The notes beneath the pieces were generated by a model. It made no database searches, had not been told where the DNA came from, and was given only the letters and a program-made list of their open reading frames with translations. The translations under genes were made by a program, and so were the position numbers. This document shows, piece after piece, positions 25,613-32,987 of a stretch of 43,330 nt of DNA (position 1 is its first letter; each line of letters opens with the position of its first letter). The stretch is from assembly GCF_001039575.1 (NCBI RefSeq), contig NZ_JIBT01000050.1:1-43330 (forward strand), in the 5' to 3' direction. The DNA is from Halomonas sp. PR-M31 (GTDB lineage Bacteria > Pseudomonadota > Gammaproteobacteria > Pseudomonadales > Halomonadaceae).

Positions 25613-26500
25613 TTGCCATCTCCGTTACGCCCTGACGGCATGGATCTGCGTACCTGGCTGTTCCAACAGATTTTCGAGTCGGACACGCGGCTCGCTAAAT
25701 GTTTCGATATTGCGTTGATGAGCCTGATTTTGATCAGCGTCATCGTGGTCATGCTGGACAGCGTGTCTGCTCTGCATGCGCGCTATGGGACGCTGTTTTA
25801 TGGGATGGAATGGGCGTTCACGCTTATCTTCACTCTCGAGCTAGTGCTAAGGCTCTACTGCCTGGATCGTCCGCTGCGCTATCTGAAAAGCTTTTATGGC
25901 GTCATTGATCTGCTCTCGATTTTGCCTACCTGGCTGAGCCTGCTCATCCCCGGCGCTCAGTCGCTGCTGGTGGTCAGAATATTGCGGGTGCTGCGCGTCT
26001 TTCGTGTCTTGCGGCTCATGGAGTTTCTGGGCGAAGGCAAGATATTGGTGCAGTCGCTACGGCGAAGTTTTCGCAAGATTCTGATGTTTCTGTCCACGGT
26101 ATTGATGCTGGTGATCATCTTCGGCTCGATGATCTATCTGATCGAGCCACCGGAGGCGGGATTTACCAGTATTCCTCGCGCCATTTACTGGGCCATCGTG
26201 ACCCTGACCACCGTGGGCTACGGCGACATCACGCCGCTGACGCCGTTAGGACAATTTTTATCCTCTGTGGTCATGATCATGGGCTACGCCATCCTCGCTG
26301 TACCGACCGGGGTGTTTTCTGCCGAGATGATGCGCTCGATCCGGGAGCAGCGCTATTCCGACGAGGCCTGCCCGGGCTGCGGGCTTGAAGAACACGAACG
26401 AGGCGCCCGCTATTGCAAGCGTTGTGGCGCCTGGCTCGATGAAGAGAGTGAAGATCCGCGCAAGAAGAACGAGCAGACGCCGGCGACACCTACGGATTGA
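25613..26500 (+). CDS. Kv-type voltage-gated potassium channel with C-terminal zinc ribbon
   Basis: A 295-residue inner-membrane protein with six membrane segments. S1 starts near residue 25, S4 carries the charged series VVRILRVLRVFRVLRLMEF, and the pore helix and filter read TLTTVGYGDITP, the potassium signature. S6 follows as VVMIMGYAILAVPTGVF. After S6 comes a soluble tail with two CxxC knuckles, CPGC and CKRC, forming a zinc-ribbon-like module, which is a less common addition. Start is TTG 25613 because AAGGAG lies 7 bases upstream; the first in-frame ATG (25640) has no such site. It is translated from the same message as the CYTH gene. Confidence 0.9.
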   Translation: MPSPLRPDGMDLRTWLFQQIFESDTRLAKCFDIALMSLILISVIVVMLDSVSALHARYGTLFYGMEWAFTLIFTLELVLRLYCLDRPLRYLKSFYGVIDLLSILPTWLSLLIPGAQSLLVVRILRVLRVFRVLRLMEFLGEGKILVQSLRRSFRKILMFLSTVLMLVIIFGSMIYLIEPPEAGFTSIPRAIYWAIVTLTTVGYGDITPLTPLGQFLSSVVMIMGYAILAVPTGVFSAEMMRSIREQRYSDEACPGCGLEEHERGARYCKRCGAWLDEESEDPRKKNEQTPATPTD

Positions 26501-26550
26501 ATGCCAAGATGCCGTCCGGCGAAGCGGCGTGTAAAAAACTCAAAGGGTGA

Positions 26551-27171
26551 TCAACGAAAAGGCGCGGTATCGCCACGGCCTTCTCGCAGGATGACCGGCG
26601 GAATCTCGCGCAGATCGATCACGCTGGTAGGCTCAAACGAGCAGGCGCCGCCATCGATGATCAATTCGAGATGGGCGCCAAAACGCTCGCGGATCTCTTC
26701 CGCGTCGGTCATGGGCAGCTCTTCGCCTACCGGAATCAGCGTCACGCTCATGAGCGCTCCACCCAAGGCCTCGAGCAGGGCGTGGGTGATGCGGTGATCC
26801 GGTACCCGTACGCCAATGGAGCGACGCTTGGGATGCAGCAACAAACGCGGCACTTCGCTGGTGGCATCGAGGATGAAGGTGTAAGCGCCCGGCGTGTTGT
26901 TCTTGAGCAGTCGAAAGGCGTCGTTATCGACCTTGGCATAGGTGCCAATCTCGGAAAGATCGGAACACACGAGGGTGAAGTTATGCTTGTCGTCCAGGGA
27001 GCGCAGCCATTTGATCTTCTCGATGGCCTTCTTCTCCCCCAAATGACAGCCCAGGGCATAGCCGGAGTCCGTGGGGTAGGCAATCACCCCGCCCTGACGA
27101 ATGATAGAGACGGCCTGATCGATCAGGCGTTTTTGCGGGTTCTCGGGATGAATCTGGAAAAACTGGGTCAT
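26551..27171 (-). CDS. yciO: YciO-type Sua5/YrdC family protein
   Basis: A 206-residue protein with the YrdC fold: AYPTDSGYALGCHLG (the KxR/STxxxL-type nucleotide-binding region), FTLVCSDLSEIGTYA, PGAYTFILDAT and RRSIGVRVPDH. Close relatives (TsaC) make threonylcarbamoyl-AMP for tRNA t6A; YciO proteins share the fold, but their role is less certain, so a second, true tsaC is expected elsewhere. It lies upstream of the PHP-domain gene in a group (yciO, rnm, yciB, yciI) whose members also cluster in E. coli. Confidence 0.9.
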   Translation of the reverse strand: MTQFFQIHPENPQKRLIDQAVSIIRQGGVIAYPTDSGYALGCHLGEKKAIEKIKWLRSLDDKHNFTLVCSDLSEIGTYAKVDNDAFRLLKNNTPGAYTFILDATSEVPRLLLHPKRRSIGVRVPDHRITHALLEALGGALMSVTLIPVGEELPMTDAEEIRERFGAHLELIIDGGACSFEPTSVIDLREIPPVILREGRGDTAPFR

Positions 27172-27204
27172 GACCGCTCCTTGTAAGATAAACGAGGGTT
27201 TCCT

Positions 27205-27384
27205 TTAGGGAATCGCTGAATAAATAGCCGAGCGAAATGATGCGGACGTCGCTACGTCGCAAGGCGCACGGAACACAAAAGGCGAGACATAACTTAGGGT
27301 CAGGCGATCTTCGACCGGGCTGGCGCCCCAGTACCGCGCAACGCAGCGATTCGTTCGAGTAGGCATTTATACGGTGATTCCTTA
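27205..27384. repeat. MITE-like element with imperfect terminal inverted repeats
   Basis: The ends resemble each other in inverted orientation: positions 27205-27225 and the reverse complement of 27364-27384 agree at 16 of 21 bases, sharing GGAATC and ATAAAT blocks. About 180 bases in all, non-coding, lying between two co-directional genes. A non-autonomous dispersed repeat is likely, but no second copy is present in this window to prove it. Confidence 0.4.
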
Positions 27385-27418
27385 GCACTTATTGACCAGC
27401 TTATCGGGTTATACAAAT

Positions 27419-28306
27419 TCAGCCAGCAAAGTCGTGCATTAGTGGATGGCGCCATACCGGTAATACATCGCAGCGGGGCACCGAGCTCATGCTACCTGGT
27501 GCCAGATGGCCCCCGGGAAAATGAAAATCGCTGCCCAGGGAGCCATAGAGACCATGTTCGCCAAGCTGGCGTGCTAAGTCCCGAGTGACGTCTGCATTCT
27601 GAAAACCGCTGACCAGCTCTGCCGCCTCGCCCCCCGCCTCGGCAAAGGCATCGAGCAGCAGACCGCGTTTACGGCGCGTCAGGCCGTAGCGCAAGGGATG
27701 AGCCAGCACCGCAATCCCGTTGCTTTGACGAGTCCAGTCGATCACATCGCTTAGATAAGGCCAATGCGCCTTGACGTCGCCCCGCTTGCCGGCGCCCAGG
27801 TGTTTTCTGAAGGCCGTGGCCATGTCCGGCACCACTCCCGCCTCCACCAGCGCTCTGGCGAAATCCGGCCGCCCCAGGGGGCGCTCGCTGCCTGCCTGCT
27901 CCCGGGCACGGGCCAGTGCATTCTCAAGCCCTAGCGCCTCGAGACGCCGAGCGATCTCCTTGCTGCGAGCGACCCGGGCCTCAGCCTGGGATGTTAGCGC
28001 CTCGTTCATTTTCACGCTGGGGCCTGTCGGCAGCAATGCCACTACATGAATTGTCACCCCCCGCCATTGGGCAGAAAGCTCCGCGGCAGGCAATAGTCGT
28101 ATGCCGACCCGGTCTGCCGCCGCGCTTGCCTCATCGATGCCCGCCAGGGTGTCATGATCCGTCAGCGCCATGTGAGTGACGCCCCGGGAATGGCAAAGGG
28201 CCACCAGCGCACCGGGAGTGAGGGCACCGTCCGACGCGGTGGAGTGCATGTGAAGGTCGAGACCGGAAATCGCATCAAAGGTATCGGGAAGGGAAATCAT
28301 GGGCAT
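27419..28306 (-). CDS. rnm: PHP-domain phosphoesterase, RNase AM-like (YciV)
   Basis: A 295-residue metal-dependent hydrolase. The PHP motifs are clear: LDLHMHSTASDG, ALTDHDTLAG, ELSAQW, HPLRYGLT and GSDFHFPG, supplying the His/Asp ligands of a trinuclear site. E. coli YciV (RNase AM) is a 5'-3' exonuclease acting on short RNAs and rRNA 5' ends and on 3',5'-bisphosphonucleotides; same size and gene neighbourhood support that assignment. ATG 28306 and ATG 28300 are both possible starts. Divergent from yciB. Confidence 0.88.
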   Translation of the reverse strand: MPMISLPDTFDAISGLDLHMHSTASDGALTPGALVALCHSRGVTHMALTDHDTLAGIDEASAAADRVGIRLLPAAELSAQWRGVTIHVVALLPTGPSVKMNEALTSQAEARVARSKEIARRLEALGLENALARAREQAGSERPLGRPDFARALVEAGVVPDMATAFRKHLGAGKRGDVKAHWPYLSDVIDWTRQSNGIAVLAHPLRYGLTRRKRGLLLDAFAEAGGEAAELVSGFQNADVTRDLARQLGEHGLYGSLGSDFHFPGGHLAPGSMSSVPRCDVLPVWRHPLMHDFAG

Positions 28307-28399
28307 GACGCCATTCGGCGTCTTTGTCAGAATAGGTTCGTCATGGTGCGCGTCCCGGCAATTCGGGTCAATGGCGCCTCTTTATCACGGGATTTTGCA

Positions 28400-28942
28400 A
28401 TGAAGCTACTGCTGGACTTTCTTCCCATCGCGATCTTCTTCGCGGTTTATCATCTGAGCGGCGATATCGTGCTGGCAACCCTGGTGCTGATTCCCGCGAC
28501 CCTCGCCCAGATGGCATTCATCTGGTGGCGTTATAAAAAGCTCGAGAAGATGCACCTGATCACCCTCGGGCTCTTGATTCTGCTGGGGGGCGCGACGGTT
28601 GCCTTCCGCGACGCCGCCTTCATTCAGTGGAAGCCTACCGTGGTCAACGCCTTGTTCGCTCTGGCCTTTCTTATTTCGCCTCTGTTTGGCGGCAAGACCC
28701 TGGCCCAACGCATGATGGGTAAGGCTATCCAGCTACCTGACAGGATCTGGACCCGTTTGAATCTGGCCTGGGCAAGCTTTTTCCTGGCCATGGCAGTGCT
28801 CAACGTCTACGTTTTCAAGACGTTCAGCGAAGCTACCTGGGTTAATTTCAAGCTCTTTGGCATGCTGGGTCTGACCCTTTTATTCGTACTGGCTCAAGGG
28901 ATCTACCTGAGTCGTCACATGTTGGCTCAGCCCAAGCCATGA
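28400..28942 (+). CDS. yciB: Inner-membrane protein YciB (intracellular septation protein A)
   Basis: A 180-residue membrane protein with five predicted spans, starting LLLDFLPIAIFFAVYHLSG and including SPLFGGKTLAQRMMGKAIQL, LNLAWASFFLAMAVLNVYVF and VNFKLFGMLGLTLLFVLAQG, all typical of IspA/YciB. It helps cell-envelope synthesis and division in E. coli. The frame is open upstream, but ATG 28400 gives the family N terminus and length (E. coli 179). The yciI gene follows about 80 bases downstream. Confidence 0.94.
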   Translation: MKLLLDFLPIAIFFAVYHLSGDIVLATLVLIPATLAQMAFIWWRYKKLEKMHLITLGLLILLGGATVAFRDAAFIQWKPTVVNALFALAFLISPLFGGKTLAQRMMGKAIQLPDRIWTRLNLAWASFFLAMAVLNVYVFKTFSEATWVNFKLFGMLGLTLLFVLAQGIYLSRHMLAQPKP

Positions 28943-29022
28943 TCCCCACGTCGAATCCATTTCCTGTCGAGCGCCATCGCGGCGACTCGTCTTGACGCTC
29001 AACCCATACAAGGATGCTTGCC

Positions 29023-29321
29023 ATGCTCTACGCCATCATTAGTGAAGATGTAAACGACAGCCTGGAAAAACGCCAAGGCGCTCGTTCGGATCATCTGGCA
29101 CGCCTGGAAACGTTGCGCAACGAGGGTCGCCTGGTGATCGCGGGCCCTCATCCCGCCGTCGACAGCGAGGATCCGGGGAGTGCGGGCTTCAGCGGTAGCC
29201 TGATAATTGCCGAATTCGATGATTTGGACGCCGCCAGGCCTGGGCGGGGGCAGATCCTTACGTGGACGCCGGCGTCTATGCCAAGGTGACGGTAAAACCC
29301 TTCAAGAAGGTACTGCCCTGA
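29023..29321 (+). pseudogene. yciI: YciI family protein, frameshifted near the 3' end
   Basis: Reads [20 protein letters not shown], then [20 protein letters not shown] and [16 protein letters not shown] as in YciI, a small ferredoxin-fold protein with a conserved His-Asp pair and no settled role. At 29234-29235 a CC where CCC is expected breaks the frame. Adding one C gives [20 protein letters not shown] to a stop at 29321, an exact family C terminus of about 99 residues. As given, the frame ends at 29289 in an unrelated tail. Start at ATG 29023, with AAGGA about 8 bases upstream. Confidence 0.88.
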
Positions 29322-29370
29322 AGCACCGCCCAGTAACGACGCCCTGAAACGTCACAATCTCGCTATACCT

Positions 29371-29426
29371 TGAGTTGATGCAAGGCATTCATATGAACAT
29401 GTGTGCATCATATCAACTCATGCACA
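29371..29426. promoter_or_regulatory. Nested inverted repeats upstream of the FabI-like gene
   Basis: TGAGTTGAT (29371-29379) pairs with ATCAACTCA (29412-29420); between them lies the palindrome TTCATATGAA (29388-29397); and TGTGCAT (29402-29408) pairs with ATGCACA (29420-29426). All sit 20-75 bases before the FabI-like start, which suggests one or more dimeric repressor sites of MarR or TetR type. No regulator gene is adjacent. Confidence 0.5.
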
Positions 29427-29445
29427 GGCAAGTGATGAGGTTTCA

Positions 29446-30210
29446 ATGAAACTGCTGAATGGAAAAAAGGGCTTGATTCTGGGCGTTGCCAACGACAAGT
29501 CCATTGCCGCCGGCTGTGCCCGAGCCTTTTTCGAAGCAGGGGCAGAGCTGGCAATCACCTACCTGAACGACAGCGCCAAGCCCTTCGTGCAACCGGTGGC
29601 GGATTCAGTCAATGCCACCCTCTTCGAAGCGTTGGACGTGGAAGATGATCATGCATTCGACGCGCTGTTCGAACGCATCCGTCAGGAGTGGGGACAGCTC
29701 GACTTCGTGCTGCACTCCATTGCCTATTGTCCCGCCGAGGATTTGCATGGACGCGTCATGGATTGCTCCCGGGCGGGTTTTGCCCAGGCCATGGATATCT
29801 CCGTACACTCATTTTTGCGCATGGCTCGCCACGCCGAACCTCTCATGAAGCAAGGTGGCTGTCTGCTCACTGTGAGCTACTACGGCGCCGACAAGGTCAT
29901 CGATCACTACAACATCATGGGTCCGGTCAAGGCAGCGCTTGAAGCGACTACCCGGTATATGGCGGCAGAGCTTGGCACTTCCGGGATACGAGTCAACGCC
30001 CTGTCACCCGGACCGATAGAAACCCGCGCTGCGTCCGGTATCGCCCATTTCGACACCCTGATCGATGAAGCGCGAGAACAAGCCCCGTTGAGACGACTGG
30101 TAACCATCGAAGAGGTTGGCGATATGGCCGCCTTTCTGGTTTCCAATCGGGCCCGCTCGATTACCGGTAACGTCGTCTTCATCGACGGTGGTCATAATGT
30201 CATGGCGTGA
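29446..30210 (+). CDS. FabI-like enoyl-ACP/enoyl-CoA reductase (SDR)
   Basis: A 254-residue reductase of the FabI branch: the divergent nucleotide motif GVANDKSIAAGCARAF replaces the usual glycine triad, and the active site is Tyr155-x6-Lys162 in YNIMGPVKAAL, spaced as in FabI. HSIAYCPAEDLHG corresponds to the FabI HSIGFAP loop. It probably reduces enoyl thioesters with NADH. Start is ATG 29446 (MKLLNGKKGL), with GAGG 9 bases upstream; the frame extends a little further without homology. It lies just before two acetate kinase genes, so it may serve a dedicated acyl-phosphate or storage-lipid route rather than housekeeping fatty acid synthesis. Confidence 0.85.
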   Translation: MKLLNGKKGLILGVANDKSIAAGCARAFFEAGAELAITYLNDSAKPFVQPVADSVNATLFEALDVEDDHAFDALFERIRQEWGQLDFVLHSIAYCPAEDLHGRVMDCSRAGFAQAMDISVHSFLRMARHAEPLMKQGGCLLTVSYYGADKVIDHYNIMGPVKAALEATTRYMAAELGTSGIRVNALSPGPIETRAASGIAHFDTLIDEAREQAPLRRLVTIEEVGDMAAFLVSNRARSITGNVVFIDGGHNVMA

Positions 30211-30327
30211 TGGACGAATTGCCGCCTTGACTGCGTCAGGAGTTAGCCATGCCGGCGCCGCTTTTCCAGCGTTGGTCTTGACGTCGTTTGCCCAGCTACA
30301 GGTTCATCACATCAGGAGATCCACTTC

Positions 30328-31506
30328 ATGAGCGATGCTCTGCTTGTCATCAATACCGGTTCATCGTCAATCAAACTGGCCGTCTATGCGCTGAACGATC
30401 ATGAGGATCCACTCTGGCGAGGAGAAATCGACGGTATCGGCCGGGCACCGAGATATAGATCACGCGCCGGTGGGAAAACCATCGAAGAAATAGCCGTACC
30501 CTCCGATGTTGTGCACAAACACAGACCGCTGATCAAGTGGATGCTCACACGTTTTCAGCAAGAAGCACCGACCCTTAATGTGATCGCGGCAGGCCACCGG
30601 GTGGTTCACGGCGGTCGTAATTTTGATACGCCGGTGCGAGTGAACTCGAAAGTGCTGGAAGAACTACACGCCCTCAGTAATCTGGCACCCAGCCATCAGC
30701 CGCACAACCTGGCGGGCATTCAAGCCGTCACCGACGTCTGGCCCGACATACCCCAGGTGGCCTGCTTCGATACTGCCTTTCACCGCACTCAGCCGCGTAT
30801 TGCCCAGCTCTTCGCCCTGCCCCATCGACTGGCGGAGGAAGGAGTGCTGCGCTATGGCTTTCACGGCCTTTCCTACGAATACATTGCCAGTGTGCTGCCG
30901 GAATACCTTAATGAGCGCGCTGAAGGCCGCATCATCGTGGCTCATCTGGGCCACGGCGCGAGCCTTTGCGCCATGCGCAACCGCAAGAGCATCGCGACCA
31001 GCATGGGCTTTACCGCGCTGGACGGCCTGGTGATGGGCAAGCGCTGCGGCGATATCGATCCCGGCGTGGTGCTTTACCTGCTGCGGGATCGCGACATGAG
31101 CCTGCCCCAGGTTGCCACCTTGCTCAGCCAGGAGTCGGGGCTTCTTGGCATCTCCGGTATCAGTGACGACATGCGCGACCTGGTGGACAACGACGAAGCA
31201 CGGGCAAAGGAAGCGGTTGAGCTGTTCGTCTATCGGGCCCTTTCTCAGATGGGAGCGCTCATTGCACAGCTAAAAGGGTTGGATGGGCTGGTTTTCACTG
31301 CCGGAATCGGACAGCACTCACCCCTGATTCGTGCACGGATCGTGGAAGGTCTTGCTTGGATGGGGGTAAAGATCGATGAGCAGGCCAATGCCCAAAGCGC
31401 GTCCTGTATCAGCACACCGGACAGTGCGCTGTCGGTTCATGTCATTGCCACGGATGAAGAAGGGGTCATCGCTCGGGATACGGCGCGGTTGATCGAGTGC
31501 CTTTAA
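30328..31506 (+). CDS. ackA: Acetate kinase (first of two tandem copies)
   Basis: A 392-residue enzyme interconverting acetyl phosphate plus ADP with acetate plus ATP. Family motifs in order: NTGSSSIKL at the N terminus, AGHRVVHGG, FDTAFHRTQP, RYGFHGLSYEY, VAHLGHGASLCA, and VFTAGIGQHSPLIR. It starts at ATG 30328 with AGGAG upstream (ATCAGGAGATCC). Together with the upstream FabI-like gene it probably forms an operon. A phosphate acetyltransferase, the usual partner, is not in the window. Confidence 0.95.
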   Translation: MSDALLVINTGSSSIKLAVYALNDHEDPLWRGEIDGIGRAPRYRSRAGGKTIEEIAVPSDVVHKHRPLIKWMLTRFQQEAPTLNVIAAGHRVVHGGRNFDTPVRVNSKVLEELHALSNLAPSHQPHNLAGIQAVTDVWPDIPQVACFDTAFHRTQPRIAQLFALPHRLAEEGVLRYGFHGLSYEYIASVLPEYLNERAEGRIIVAHLGHGASLCAMRNRKSIATSMGFTALDGLVMGKRCGDIDPGVVLYLLRDRDMSLPQVATLLSQESGLLGISGISDDMRDLVDNDEARAKEAVELFVYRALSQMGALIAQLKGLDGLVFTAGIGQHSPLIRARIVEGLAWMGVKIDEQANAQSASCISTPDSALSVHVIATDEEGVIARDTARLIECL

Positions 31507-31541
31507 TGTTGTTTTCGGTCTAACGTTCGATATGGCTTGGT

Positions 31542-31570
31542 TTGGGTTCTCTATTCGACTTTTGTATAAT
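31542..31570 (+). promoter_or_regulatory. Probable promoter ahead of the second acetate kinase gene
   Basis: TTGGGT (31542-31547) and a perfect TATAAT (31565-31570) are separated by 17 bases. The expected RNA start is near 31577, leaving a leader of about 135 bases before the second kinase gene that contains the hairpin at 31599-31617. Confidence 0.55.
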
Positions 31571-31598
31571 ACTCCTCATCGTTTAACCTGCTAAGAAA

Positions 31599-31617
31599 GC
31601 GCCGTTCCAAACGGCGC
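31599..31617 (+). terminator. Hairpin between the acetate kinase genes
   Basis: GCGCCGTT-cca-AACGGCGC, flanked by AGAAA before and CTTTCT after. It can terminate transcription from the first kinase gene. Because it lies downstream of the promoter at 31542-31570, it could also act as an attenuator in the leader of the second. The T-run is short, so efficiency may be modest. Confidence 0.6.
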
Positions 31618-31712
31618 CTTTCTACTCGCTAACCGACTGCGGTGCCGGCCTTCGTTCTCCATTCAGCATTGTTCGCCGCGCCATTTTGTGTCCTTTGTTC
31701 AAGGATCTTTCA

Positions 31713-32909
31713 ATGACCGATGTCATGCTCGTTCTCAATGCCGGATCGTCTTCTGTCAAGGCTGCCGCTTACTCCTTCGACGCTCCCGCCACCCTGCTCT
31801 GGAAAGGCAGTATCGGCGGTATCGGTGGCGCGCCGCTCTATGAGGCTAGACTGGGTAGCGCCGCGGGCGAAACCGTCACCCTGGACGATGAGGACATGCC
31901 CCAGACCCATGGCCCCTTGATCCGCTGGATGTTGAAGCGTCTACGTCACGAGATGCCGTCGCTGAACATCGTCGCAGCAGGCCACCGGGTGGTGCACGGC
32001 GGGCGCTACTTCGATGCGCCGATTCTTATCGATGACAATGCGCTGGAAACCCTGCACAGCCTGAGTGAGCTGGCGCCGGGGCATCAGCCCCATAACCTGA
32101 GCGGTATTCATGCGATCAGAGACACCTGGCCCCAAATCCCCCAGGTCGCCTGCTTCGATACCGCCTTCCATCGCAGTCAGCCCAAGGTTGCTCAGACCTT
32201 CGCCCTGCCTCGGCGTTTTGCGGAGCAAGGCATAGTGCGCTATGGCTTTCACGGTCTCTCCTATGAATATATTGCCAGCGTCTTGCCACGCCATGCAGGG
32301 CCAAAGGCCAACGGACGCTTCATCGTTGCCCATCTTGGGCACGGAGCCAGCCTGTGCGCCATCGAGAAGGGCCATAGCGTCGCGACTACCATGGGCTTCA
32401 CCGTGCTGGACGGCCTGATGATGGGCAAGCGTAGCGGCAGTATCGACCCTGGCCTCATCTTGCACCTGCTGCGCCATCAAGGCATGAACGCTCAGGAAGT
32501 CGAACTGATGCTGCGCCGTGAGTCCGGCTTGCTAGGGGTCTCGGGAATCAGTGACGATATGCGCGATCTGGTGGCAAGCGACGATCCTCATGCCCAGGAG
32601 GCCATCGATCTGTTCGTGCATAGCATCGTCTCCAATGCAGGCTCTCTCATCGCGCAGATGGGCGGTCTGGAAGGGCTTGTCTTCACTGCGGGCATCGGAG
32701 AGCATTCACCGCTGATCCGGGAGAAAGTCGTCAAGAAGCTTGCCTGGCTGGGCATGCGTCTTGATCCAGTGGCCAACGAGGCCGGTGCGGTGCGCATCAG
32801 CACCGATGATAGCGATCTGCCGGTTTTTGCCATTCCCACGGATGAAGAGGGCATCATCGCCGAACATACGCGTCTCTTGACATATCGCGTCAAGGCGGCC
32901 GCACTATAA
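31713..32909 (+). CDS. ackA: Acetate kinase (second tandem copy)
   Basis: A 398-residue paralogue of the preceding gene, with the same motifs: NAGSSSVKAAAYSF, AGHRVVHGG, FDTAFHRSQP, YGFHGLSYEYIASVLP, VAHLGHGASLCA, and VFTAGIGEHSPLI. The two proteins are clearly similar along their whole length, so a local duplication or a paired acquisition is likely. Start is ATG 31713 (MTDVMLVLNAGS), with AAGGA about 8 bases upstream; an ATG-less open stretch precedes it. The two copies may differ in substrate preference (acetate, propionate) or in regulation; sequence alone does not decide. Confidence 0.94.
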   Translation: MTDVMLVLNAGSSSVKAAAYSFDAPATLLWKGSIGGIGGAPLYEARLGSAAGETVTLDDEDMPQTHGPLIRWMLKRLRHEMPSLNIVAAGHRVVHGGRYFDAPILIDDNALETLHSLSELAPGHQPHNLSGIHAIRDTWPQIPQVACFDTAFHRSQPKVAQTFALPRRFAEQGIVRYGFHGLSYEYIASVLPRHAGPKANGRFIVAHLGHGASLCAIEKGHSVATTMGFTVLDGLMMGKRSGSIDPGLILHLLRHQGMNAQEVELMLRRESGLLGVSGISDDMRDLVASDDPHAQEAIDLFVHSIVSNAGSLIAQMGGLEGLVFTAGIGEHSPLIREKVVKKLAWLGMRLDPVANEAGAVRISTDDSDLPVFAIPTDEEGIIAEHTRLLTYRVKAAAL

Positions 32910-32958
32910 TCCCCTGTGAGTAACCTGGACGTTCCCCCCTGTGCATAAATCGGCAGTG

Positions 32959-32983
32959 CTTACTCACAGTTGCTGTGAGTAAG
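32959..32983. repeat. Perfect 11-bp inverted repeat between ackA copy 2 and mnmC
   Basis: CTTACTCACAG-ttg-CTGTGAGTAAG. A third half copy, CTGTGAGTAA, occurs at 32914-32923, just after the kinase stop codon. There is no T-run, so a protein-binding operator or an RNA-processing hairpin is as likely as a terminator. Confidence 0.65.
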
Positions 32984-32987
32984 TCTG

